31,123 bases of DNA, from positions 1-31,123 of IMG/VR virus record IMGVR_UViG_3300025168_000387. The stretch is one strand, 5' to 3'. The position numbers and the translations under genes were made by a program. Below, piece by piece: positions 20,327 through 27,637 of the stretch; the stretch's first letter is position 1, and every line of letters begins with the position of its first letter. Source of the stretch: a virus. The notes beneath the pieces were generated by a model that was not told the origin of the DNA, did no database searches, and was given only the letters and a program-made list of their open reading frames with translations.

Positions 20327-21208
20327 ATGAAAAATTTAGTTATGGCTTTTGTTTTGATTACCTTAACTGGTTGTGAAGCGATACAAGAAATCAATCGTCC
20401 AGATAATACAGCCTCCACTGTTGTTGACAGTGTACGAGAGCAGAACGAACAAACAGAAGAGATTACAGATGCTTCAGACTCCATAGGAGGGACGCTGAGA
20501 GACATCAACAGCGATGCTGATTCCATCCTCGATGATATCGCACTCGCTCCAGACAGCAATCTAGACCCCACTCTCGACAGCATCGAAGACTCAGCCGAAT
20601 CTATCAAAGAACGAGTTGATGAGGCACAACTGGAACAGGTACGAATAGAAGAGGCACTTGAAGACTTAGAGTCTGCAAACGCCAGAGTATCCGCCGCAGT
20701 TGGTCAGATAGAACAACTCGAAGATTTAGTCAAAGAGTACGAACAGTCTGATAGAGAAGTTCGGAAAGAAGCACTCGAAAATTTACACAGTTACATCACC
20801 CTGTTCTTCGTGATAGGGTTTGGTATGCTAGTGGGTGGTGCATTCCTAACCTTTTGGGTGAATGCAAAACTCGGTGGTGTTGTATTGGCGATTGGCGTTC
20901 TTACTGTAGGTTTCGCTGCCGCTTCGCAATACTACCTTGAAGAAATTGCAATCGTAGGATTAGTTGTTCTTATTGTAGGTTTCTTGGCTACTATTGGTGT
21001 TGTCGGTTGGATGTTACTCCAAGCCAGTAACAACGAAAAGGCAATGAAAGAAATTGTTGGTCTTATCGAAGCGATGAAAGACCATCTGACTCCAGAAGAG
21101 CGTAAAAAAATCTTCGGAGTGGATGGAATCGCCTCCACACTCACCAGTGATTTGACCAAAGAGATTATTGCTAAACTCAAAATTAGAAATGGCTTTAAGC
21201 GAGTGTGA
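20327..21208 (+). CDS. Coiled-coil lipoprotein with three transmembrane segments
   Basis: The product is 293 residues. A lipoprotein signal peptide ends in LTGC (C16). Residues 30-140 form a long acidic coiled coil. Three hydrophobic segments follow at about 155-177, 182-202 and 206-231, and the C-terminal 60 residues are amphipathic and charged (KAMKEIVGLIEAMKDHLTPE). If the lipobox is processed, the N-terminus would be lipid-anchored outside the inner membrane and the rest would re-enter the membrane, an unusual topology. It could act in lysis (spanin-like), in superinfection exclusion or as a surface scaffold. It starts directly after a structural-type gene and precedes two dockerin proteins. 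The family is unknown. Confidence 0.7.
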   Translation: MKNLVMAFVLITLTGCEAIQEINRPDNTASTVVDSVREQNEQTEEITDASDSIGGTLRDINSDADSILDDIALAPDSNLDPTLDSIEDSAESIKERVDEAQLEQVRIEEALEDLESANARVSAAVGQIEQLEDLVKEYEQSDREVRKEALENLHSYITLFFVIGFGMLVGGAFLTFWVNAKLGGVVLAIGVLTVGFAAASQYYLEEIAIVGLVVLIVGFLATIGVVGWMLLQASNNEKAMKEIVGLIEAMKDHLTPEERKKIFGVDGIASTLTSDLTKEIIAKLKIRNGFKRV

Positions 21209-21287
21209 TATCTGGCATATATAATAATGCCCGCGTAGTTTGGGCCTCAAGGCGAGAACTATAAAATCTTACATAAGGAGAATACCA
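21209..21287 (+). other. Short leader with hairpin before the beta-helix gene
   Basis: The 79-nt gap has TAGTT (21236-21240) pairing with AACTA (21257-21261) around an inner GCC-TCAA-GGC hairpin. AAGGAG stands at 21275-21280. A leader or processing site is possible; no -35/-10 pair is obvious, though CATATATAATAATG (from 21216) could serve as a late-type element. Confidence 0.35.
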
Positions 21288-23096
21288 ATGATTGATATTC
21301 TTCTCGCAGTTGCCACGATGCAACAAAATGACTTTTCTTATACCCCAGAAGAAGAACCCCCTATTGCATACTTCGATGTTGTTCCACAACAGGATGTGAC
21401 AGGGGTTTTTGAATTGGGAGCAGTTGCCTACCATTTGGAAGGCATAGACCGTGTAGAGTACACGGTGACCCGAGAGGGTTTCGTTGGTGATTGGAATCAC
21501 GACGGAGTTACAGACGGGCTAGACCTTAGCATCCTCCTCGAAAGATGGGGACAAGGTGTAAGTGGTCGAGAAGTATCTCGTCTACTAGGCGCGTGGGGAC
21601 AATCTGTCTCACACAGACCACAAGTTATCACCGTCACAGAACAGACCTTGAATCCTCGCACGAACGAGTTGGAGTATTGGTTTGCTCTTGATACTCGTTC
21701 ACATCCAGACACGAAGATTACGGTATCGGCAGAAGTGTTCGGTACAATGGGTCCAAGTGTTATTCTCGACCGCGATGTGTGGGACGAGAATTATCCATTA
21801 CCTCAGTATAGTGGGGTAAATCTATTCAGTACCAACACGGGTAATCTCTGGCAGAAAAGAGAACTTTACATTTCCCCCAATGGTAATGATGAGACTGGTG
21901 ACGGTACGCGGGACAACCCATTGAAGGGACTCCACGCGGCACTTCGTTACGGTCTGCAACAACCATACGCTGAGATTGGTGGAACCATTGTCTACCTACT
22001 CGAAGGCGAACACACTATCGATGCAAGCGGCGGATGGCCACTTCGTTCGTTCCGTCAGAGTGATGGAAGGTACGTTACAATTACACCTGCACCCGGCGTT
22101 GCATCGGCAGACTGTAAGATTGTTGCAAGTGAAGCGACCACACTCCTGAACAGTGGTCTGACTCGATTCCGAGATGTGTTTGTTGAAACCGACCAAGAGA
22201 ATATCTTGAAAGGTGGAACAAACCGCTATGGTGGACGATGGTACGATGGTTGTATCATCAAGGGACACGATTACACCGAAGACTTTGACCCTATATTTGT
22301 TACAGGTAAGGGTGGTTTCCAGTGGTACACTGATGTTCTACATACATTTACCCAAGAAGGTACGACTGGGTTGATTATGCGTAATTGCGTTCTTGACCAC
22401 GTTTCGTGTGATGTTCTAGAGTTGCACTATGCACAGTTGCTTTTAAGTATTGAAGTGACTAATCATAATCCAAATGCATTACTTGACCCTTCTGGATGTC
22501 ATACTGATTATATGCAATATAACAGCATCGATTATATTCACCAGAATGTAATTCTTCGTGACATCTATGCAAACGATAGTTGTATGCAACAGGGTGTACA
22601 CTCTTGTCCTGGCCAGGGTGGTGTTCATAACTCTGCGTGGGTAAACGTACAAATCTCGAATACGGGTGGTAACGGTTTACCTGAGTGTGATATCTCCGCT
22701 CTTATCTGGAGATGGTGTGGTCCTGCCAAGAATAACTTGTTCAAGAGTTGTATGTTCCAACAGAAGCAGAGCAATCTAGGCGATAGGCACAGTACATTTA
22801 TATGGGACAAATTCAACGAGGACGGTACACGGAACGAAGACGGACCGTGGACCTGGGATGAAGACAGAGGAATCTTTAAGTTTGTCAATGTCAAGATTGA
22901 AGACTGTTTCGAGAATTGGGAAAGAACTCAACCTCTTTTCCCAGCACCTACTGCTGGAATGCCGTGGACGTACTATGGTCCCGATGAGTTGATGTGGGAT
23001 TCTGATATGAACGATGGGATTCAGGAGAATCCTTTCGGACCTAACGACCCGTGGTTATGTCAAATCACTGGCGTTTACTATACACAAACGGAGTAG
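21288..23096 (+). CDS. Beta-helix protein with dockerin-like repeat
   Basis: The product is 602 residues, start supported by AAGGAG. Residues 66-104 contain a dockerin-type unit: GDWNHDGVTDGLDLSILLERWG has the calcium-loop D-x-N-x-D-G-x-x-D, followed by a degenerate second half without acidic loop residues (EVSRLLGAWG). From residue 193, LYISPNGNDETGDGTRDNPLKG opens a right-handed beta-helix of the pectate-lyase/tail-spike type (S-P-x-G-x-D-x-x-G-x-G-(T/S)-x-x-x-P). The short hydrophobic start (MIDILLAVAT) is not a clear signal peptide, so it could be a virion tail-spike or a secreted enzyme. The catalytic residues are not assigned. The adjacent gene also has dockerin repeats. Confidence 0.75.
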   Translation: MIDILLAVATMQQNDFSYTPEEEPPIAYFDVVPQQDVTGVFELGAVAYHLEGIDRVEYTVTREGFVGDWNHDGVTDGLDLSILLERWGQGVSGREVSRLLGAWGQSVSHRPQVITVTEQTLNPRTNELEYWFALDTRSHPDTKITVSAEVFGTMGPSVILDRDVWDENYPLPQYSGVNLFSTNTGNLWQKRELYISPNGNDETGDGTRDNPLKGLHAALRYGLQQPYAEIGGTIVYLLEGEHTIDASGGWPLRSFRQSDGRYVTITPAPGVASADCKIVASEATTLLNSGLTRFRDVFVETDQENILKGGTNRYGGRWYDGCIIKGHDYTEDFDPIFVTGKGGFQWYTDVLHTFTQEGTTGLIMRNCVLDHVSCDVLELHYAQLLLSIEVTNHNPNALLDPSGCHTDYMQYNSIDYIHQNVILRDIYANDSCMQQGVHSCPGQGGVHNSAWVNVQISNTGGNGLPECDISALIWRWCGPAKNNLFKSCMFQQKQSNLGDRHSTFIWDKFNEDGTRNEDGPWTWDEDRGIFKFVNVKIEDCFENWERTQPLFPAPTAGMPWTYYGPDELMWDSDMNDGIQENPFGPNDPWLCQITGVYYTQTE

Positions 23097-23099
23097 AAT

Positions 23100-23687
23100 T
23101 TGAAGCAATTCATTTACGGACTCGTGGCAGCCTTCTGCGTCACTTCGGTGGCGCAGGAGGTTTGTCGTCCCCCATTAGTTTCCTTTGACGTTCACCGCGA
23201 ACAACTGAAAGATGGTTGGTTGTACACCACAGGTGGAACAGCATATGAAACAAGAGTTACACAAGTTGATTACTATGACAATCGACGTATTGTTGATACT
23301 TTATTTTCATCACAAGGACAAGTTACACTCACAAATGTATCATCGACTTCTCGTATCATAAAGTATAGGCATCGTGTGTCTATCAAGAGAGGCACTTATA
23401 CTATATCACAAGACTCTACGGACTATGAAGTGTGTGTCGATGATGGACAGGTAATATTCTATTACGAATCTCCAGCATTACAGATTGGTGTTCCATATGT
23501 GCAGGAGTGGACGTACTCAGTAGAGATACAACCGTATGGTGACTTCAACAATGACGGAGATATCAATGGTAGTGATTTAGGAATGATGTTTGCCAACTGG
23601 GGGATGGTTGGTGTAACAGATATCAATAATGATGAAATCACTGATGGTATTGATTTAGGAATTCTATTAGAAAATTGGACTGGTTAG
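23100..23687 (+). CDS. Secreted protein with C-terminal dockerin domain
   Basis: The product has 195 residues and starts with TTG at 23100, with GGAG 6-7 nt upstream. Residues 1-19 form a signal peptide (MKQFIYGLVAAFCVTSVAQ). Residues 20-140 are beta-rich and unrecognised. Residues 146-195 carry two dockerin-type calcium repeats: GDFNNDGDINGSDLGMMFANW and DINNDEITDGIDLGILLENW, both with D-x-N-x-D-x-x-x-x-x-D-L spacing. This layout, ending after the second repeat, is common in secreted planctomycete proteins. Its partner would be a cohesin-like protein that is not visible here. It overlaps a converging gene by 4 nt. Confidence 0.78.
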   Translation: MKQFIYGLVAAFCVTSVAQEVCRPPLVSFDVHREQLKDGWLYTTGGTAYETRVTQVDYYDNRRIVDTLFSSQGQVTLTNVSSTSRIIKYRHRVSIKRGTYTISQDSTDYEVCVDDGQVIFYYESPALQIGVPYVQEWTYSVEIQPYGDFNNDGDINGSDLGMMFANWGMVGVTDINNDEITDGIDLGILLENWTG

Positions 23688-24118
23688 GAAAACCAACGGC
23701 TCATAATATTTGAGTTGTAATATTCTCTGTTACCATCTTCTAACAGAGCGGTGAGTACATCGTTCTTGATTTGGTACTCTACTTCGGAGAAGGTAAGTTC
23801 ACCTTTGGTCTTGCATAATTTCAGGACTTCAAAGGTGAACTTGTCCTTCCCCAGTTCTTTTATTTCTTTGTTGAGGTTATCACAGGAACCAGTGTATTCT
23901 CGCCACTTGGATTCAGTGACTACTCGTTTTCGGTTCTTTCTTCCTGCGACTTTCTTTCTTCGATAGGAATGGATTTGCTTTTTTCCGATGTACTTTCTTC
24001 CTGTGTCTTTACGAGTAATTCGATAGACAAAACCAAACCAATCGTCAGGGTTGAAGTCAGGAGGTAAACTATTCCAATGTCCATAAGTTTCTTTCATATA
24101 GTATTTATTCAGATTCAT
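23684..24118 (-). CDS. GIY-YIG-type endonuclease
   Basis: Phage nuclease of 144 residues. The motif begins FGFVYRITRKDTGRKYIGKK (residues 28-47), with the GIY part altered to F-V-Y and YIG intact. A basic stretch follows (KKVAGRKNRKRVV), then SEVEYQ with the likely metal-binding glutamate and N-S-N near the end. This arrangement matches the Seg-like free nucleases of T4-like phages, which recombine or spread as homing elements. It faces the dockerin genes convergently and lies directly downstream of the protease gene. The start at 24118 is the first ATG; one at 24097 is also possible. Confidence 0.75.
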   Translation of the reverse strand: MNLNKYYMKETYGHWNSLPPDFNPDDWFGFVYRITRKDTGRKYIGKKQIHSYRRKKVAGRKNRKRVVTESKWREYTGSCDNLNKEIKELGKDKFTFEVLKLCKTKGELTFSEVEYQIKNDVLTALLEDGNREYYNSNIMSRWFS

Positions 24119-24157
24119 CGAGGGGGAAGAAAATGAGGATTAGGAATATTAAGAGTA

Positions 24158-24883
24158 TCAGGAAGTCTTCGATTCCACTATCCCTTCAATCCAGGTCTTA
24201 TAATATTCGATGCTTGCACAACCATTTTCGTAAATCTTGCCAGAACGAGTTGCCTGGAAGTACGACATAATTCCTACTAGTTTGTTGTCGAGGGTGAACA
24301 CTCCGCCACCAGAATCACCGAACCACATAGTTCCTTCAAGTGGCAACATAATCATAAATTGAGGTGTTCCTATGAGTCTACCATAGTACCAGAACACTCC
24401 GTAGTTACTGAATCGTTTTTTCCCTGTTCCGTAACCTGCGGTAACCAATTTCATTCGTTTGAATGTAGTCTCTACAAACTCAACTGGTTGTTCGTCTGAT
24501 TCGGTTTCAAGTACGACGATTGCAATGTCGTGTCTAATAGTTTCAGGAATATAATTTGGATAGTAGATTACTTCTTTCACACAGTGTTCATCGCCATCAT
24601 ATTCGACAAACTTTAAATCTTCTCTTCCTTCGGTAACGTGTGCGGCAGTAAGAAGAATGTTTGGTGCAATTACAACTGCACTTCCTATCAGTGTACCATC
24701 TGAATGACTGATAGCACCCACGAAAGGATATGGGTCGAACGGAAACTCATCCAGATAAGTGTGAGTTGCTGGTTCTTTTTTTATTATTTCATTTTGTGTT
24801 GAGGGAGGAGCAGTTAGAGTTGCAGTGCAACTTGCTAAACATAATATAGTTGCTAAAAAATACGTTAATTGTACTACTCTCAT
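24158..24883 (-). CDS. Secreted trypsin-like serine protease lipoprotein
   Basis: The product is 241 residues. A signal peptide ends in LASC (C19), predicting a lipid-anchored protein exported across the inner membrane. The rest is a chymotrypsin-fold S1 protease. The catalytic triad is visible: H82 in LLTAAH, D119 in RHDIAIV and S191 in GDSGGG. No zymogen propeptide or PDZ domain is seen. Such proteases are very rare in phages and suggest proteolysis of host surface or envelope proteins or maturation of the neighbouring dockerin proteins. It is upstream of the GIY-YIG gene in the same orientation. The substrate is not known. Confidence 0.85.
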   Translation of the reverse strand: MRVVQLTYFLATILCLASCTATLTAPPSTQNEIIKKEPATHTYLDEFPFDPYPFVGAISHSDGTLIGSAVVIAPNILLTAAHVTEGREDLKFVEYDGDEHCVKEVIYYPNYIPETIRHDIAIVVLETESDEQPVEFVETTFKRMKLVTAGYGTGKKRFSNYGVFWYYGRLIGTPQFMIMLPLEGTMWFGDSGGGVFTLDNKLVGIMSYFQATRSGKIYENGCASIEYYKTWIEGIVESKTS

Positions 24884-25021
24884 ACCATAGAATATTTATA
24901 AGAGAAGTGGCTGTTATTTGCAATAAAAATAAAATATTAGCCACTTCTTCTTTTACCTACATATTGTAATATATCATTTATCGTTTGAACGAAACAAACA
25001 CCATTCATCAGGAGAGAATAA
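24884..25021. other. Divergent intergenic region with inverted repeats
   Basis: AGAAGTGGCT (24903-24912) and AGCCACTTCT (24939-24948) form a perfect 10-bp inverted repeat around a 26-nt AT-rich spacer. A second small inverted repeat, TCGTT-TG-AACGA, lies at 24981-24992. A TATAAATA occurs on the minus strand at 24893-24900, but it would leave almost no leader for the protease gene. AGGAGAG precedes the ATG at 25022. Confidence 0.45.
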
Positions 25022-26746
25022 ATGGGACAAATTTACTATTGGAAAGGCCAAAAGGGATTGACAGGCACGTCAACCAACACCCTAAATCTTGGTCTAAACC
25101 ACGGACACAAAAATTTTGTTGGTAAACAAAACAACTGGAATGTTGCGGCCAACTGGGCAGTGGACGCCGGCGGAACTGGTGGATACAACGATGATTATGA
25201 CCAAGGCGGAGAAAGCGGCGACGGACACGACGGCGCGGTTGCGGGATACTACATCACACCTGCAACTTGGCCAAAGGCAGGAGACAGTGCAATTTTCGAC
25301 AAAATCGAAAATGCATTCCTAGACGGAGCGTCTGGAATGTCTGGTGAAACTTGGCCATACACAGAATGTCTTTATGGTGGAACAACTGGTGACAATAAAT
25401 GGTTCGATGGTAGTAGCACCGCAGGTAAGTTGGAAAGACTTACAATCGGCGAAGGATATGGCGATGTATTGTTTGCGAAAAACCGAGAAGGCTCGGACAA
25501 CCAGTCATCGTCCCGAGGAACTGGCGCTAGACTTGGTATCAATATGGTAAGTGGACACGTTTCGACTTACGGTGCTTCTGGTCCAAACGAAGGACTGGGA
25601 CTGTATGTAGCAGAATATATTGATAATTGTCCTTGCGTTAGAATTCCTGAAGTTCACACCAATTCTTGGAACTTTTATGACTGGATGAGAAGCAGAGACT
25701 TTAGTACAAATACTCACTTTGATAATATGACTATTAATGGTGCAGGTAACTATAAATTCTACCAAGACGAATTGAAGAGAGGGTGTACTATTACTAACCT
25801 CTACTTAAACAGAAATCCCGATTGGTCACAATTTGGAAACGTATATAAGGAACGGGCTTATTTCACAATGGTTGGTGATACAAATCACTATAGCATCAAT
25901 TTGTTTAAGGATACTTGTAGTAAACTGACACAGACATTTATTACTTCAAGAACAACAATTCCAAACGTAATTGTCGGTTCTGGAGAAAGAATCAGGAGTT
26001 ATAACGAACCAGCATTAACAATTGCTGCCCACGTTGGTAAGTTGCGTTCATACCCTTCTGATACTTCAGCGAAGGTGTTATCGAATGATGGCTCCACTGG
26101 ATATGGCCCATCTATTCCAGGCTTCTGGTTGGGACCCATACCGTGGGCATATGGATATGGTGAATATAAAGGCAGAGCCGCTACCGTCGTCAGGGGTTAT
26201 GTAGATGGTGTTTCTGGTGCTTCTGGACCTGGAATTGGTACTATTAGTGGAATCTCTCTTGGTATTGTTCAAATGGATGATGTAAATCCATTCTTCCCGA
26301 ACGCAGGAACCGCCGCTGGTGGAACTGGACAAGATGCTAAGGACTTCAATACTATTATGCTAGACCTTGCGGCAGTACCAGCAAATGCTGGAGCAACTAT
26401 TGCCCAACTTAAGGGTTATTCTGGATTCCTCTATTCAGATTGTAAGGGATTGACTGGAAATATTCCTTATCGAATCCTTACGGGAGAAATCAATAACAAG
26501 ATTGTTGTCCAAGGTTTCGATTACGAAAATGAACCTTGGATTGGTTTCGAAATTGGTGGACACACCTTGGGTATTGTTGGTTCGGGTACATCAAGAAACG
26601 GACTCAAGCAACTTGCAAACGATTGCGATGTTCGTTTGGTACGGGGTGCGAGAATATCCACTACCACTGCCAAGGCAGACCAAGATGCCATCTTCACGCA
26701 GATTTCGCCTTCCTTTAACTCAGCACCTAGCAAGGGTGGTGGATGA
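25022..26746 (+). CDS. Large virion-type protein with NWNxAANW motif
   Basis: The product is 574 residues, has no signal peptide and is rich in Gly, Asn and Thr. Near the N-terminus, NNWNVAANW followed by WPKAGDSAIFD recalls the W-x-x-x-x-N-W...G-D-x-A-x-F pattern found in beta-rich surface proteins of bacteria and phages. The middle contains repeated strand-turn patterns compatible with a beta-helix, and the end has short Gly-rich segments. It is likely to be a virion fibre or decoration protein; an enzymatic role is not visible. A strong terminator follows. Confidence 0.65.
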   Translation: MGQIYYWKGQKGLTGTSTNTLNLGLNHGHKNFVGKQNNWNVAANWAVDAGGTGGYNDDYDQGGESGDGHDGAVAGYYITPATWPKAGDSAIFDKIENAFLDGASGMSGETWPYTECLYGGTTGDNKWFDGSSTAGKLERLTIGEGYGDVLFAKNREGSDNQSSSRGTGARLGINMVSGHVSTYGASGPNEGLGLYVAEYIDNCPCVRIPEVHTNSWNFYDWMRSRDFSTNTHFDNMTINGAGNYKFYQDELKRGCTITNLYLNRNPDWSQFGNVYKERAYFTMVGDTNHYSINLFKDTCSKLTQTFITSRTTIPNVIVGSGERIRSYNEPALTIAAHVGKLRSYPSDTSAKVLSNDGSTGYGPSIPGFWLGPIPWAYGYGEYKGRAATVVRGYVDGVSGASGPGIGTISGISLGIVQMDDVNPFFPNAGTAAGGTGQDAKDFNTIMLDLAAVPANAGATIAQLKGYSGFLYSDCKGLTGNIPYRILTGEINNKIVVQGFDYENEPWIGFEIGGHTLGIVGSGTSRNGLKQLANDCDVRLVRGARISTTTAKADQDAIFTQISPSFNSAPSKGGG

Positions 26747-26774
26747 TAGGATAGAGAAAACTATAAACATAAAG

Positions 26775-26804
26775 AAAGCCCCCTTTTCGGAGGGGGCTTT
26801 TTTT
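26775..26804. terminator. Bidirectional terminator between converging genes
   Basis: AAAGCCCCC (26775-26783) pairs with GGGGGCTTT (26792-26800) around TTTTCGGA. A T-run follows on the plus strand. On the minus strand the U-tract is shorter. It lies between the genes ending at 26746 and 26823. Confidence 0.88.
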
Positions 26805-26822
26805 ATTGAAATGTTTTTTTGA

Positions 26823-27536
26823 TTAGTTGAGGTTGTTCATCTTCTCAAACTTCTTACGACTTTTCTCGTCCTTGAACTTGATGTCTACGGTAAACTTCTT
26901 GTAGTCACCAACAGCACCACCTTTAGCAACTAGACCTTTGGACATTGCGTGTGTGACATCATTCATTAGACGCTCATATCCTTTTTTGTCTTTTGCTTTG
27001 TACTGTGCTTCATCTAAGTTTAATGTCTCGTTTTTTTTTAAAACGGACTCGAAGTGTGCAAGTTCCGCTGGAGAGAAGGATTCTTTCTTCTCTTTCTTTC
27101 CTTTGAAGTTCTTGTCGATGTAGTTAAAGAATTCCTTCTTGTCCTCTTCGGACTTGAAGTCGCCTGGGTCTTCTACACCAAACTTCTTGAGTGCGGCTTT
27201 GAAGAAGGTATCGTAATCAGCAGATTCTTCTTCTTCCTCTGGAGCGCCATACTCATCGATTTGCTCAGTCTCTTCAGCCTGAATATCATCAGATGGTTCA
27301 CCTTCGCCTGCATCAGCGTCTGCAATCTGAACTTCGTGTTGTCCTACTTCGACAACAGTTCCGTCTTCGAGTTCGACTTCATAACGCTCACCAGTCTTGT
27401 CACTTTCGACTTGTTTGGTTACTTTGCCAACCTTTTCGCCAACGAGAACATTTAGTCCAAGTAGGTGTACTTCGTTGACTTCTTCTTGTGGTAATCTCTG
27501 GATTCTTGCTGCCCAGATTCGGTTCTGTAGTGTCAT
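26823..27536 (-). CDS. Conserved T4-like phage structural-region protein (237 aa)
   Basis: An SH3/KOW-type module (GLNVLVGEKVGKVTKQ then VELEDGTVVEVGQHEVQI, about residues 27-70) is followed by an acidic linker. Next comes a block FFKAALKKFGVEDPGDFKSE (about 112-131) with EFFNYIDKNFK. I know this block from conserved proteins near the structural genes of cyanophages and pelagiphages; its function is not established. The C-terminus (KGLVAKGGAVGDYKKFTVDIK) is basic. AAGGAG precedes the ATG, and TTTATACATATA lies 33 nt upstream. Confidence 0.65.
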   Translation of the reverse strand: MTLQNRIWAARIQRLPQEEVNEVHLLGLNVLVGEKVGKVTKQVESDKTGERYEVELEDGTVVEVGQHEVQIADADAGEGEPSDDIQAEETEQIDEYGAPEEEEESADYDTFFKAALKKFGVEDPGDFKSEEDKKEFFNYIDKNFKGKKEKKESFSPAELAHFESVLKKNETLNLDEAQYKAKDKKGYERLMNDVTHAMSKGLVAKGGAVGDYKKFTVDIKFKDEKSRKKFEKMNNLN

Positions 27537-27568
27537 TTTTAAACTCCTTGAATTGAGTGATTAAGTAC

Positions 27569-27580
27569 TATATGTATAAA
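27569..27580 (-). promoter_or_regulatory. Possible late promoter element TTTATACATATA
   Basis: The same 12-base minus-strand element as at 15126-15137, 33 nt before the ATG at 27536. It directly overlaps the T-tract of the preceding terminator. Confidence 0.4.
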
Positions 27581-27611
27581 AAAACAACCTCCCGCAGTAC
27601 GGGAGGCTGTT
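27577..27611 (-). terminator. Terminator of the porin gene
   Basis: On the minus strand CCTCCCG (27606-27600) pairs with CGGGAGG (27594-27588), extended by ACA/TGT-type pairs, and ends in a T-run (27584-27577). Confidence 0.85.
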
Positions 27612-27637
27612 TCACGTTCGAGAATTGAATCTCGGTA

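Noticed and set aside
24893-24900. Minus-strand TATAAATA as late promoter of the protease
   Set aside because: It would place the RNA start almost on the start codon, and the match may be chance in AT-rich DNA.
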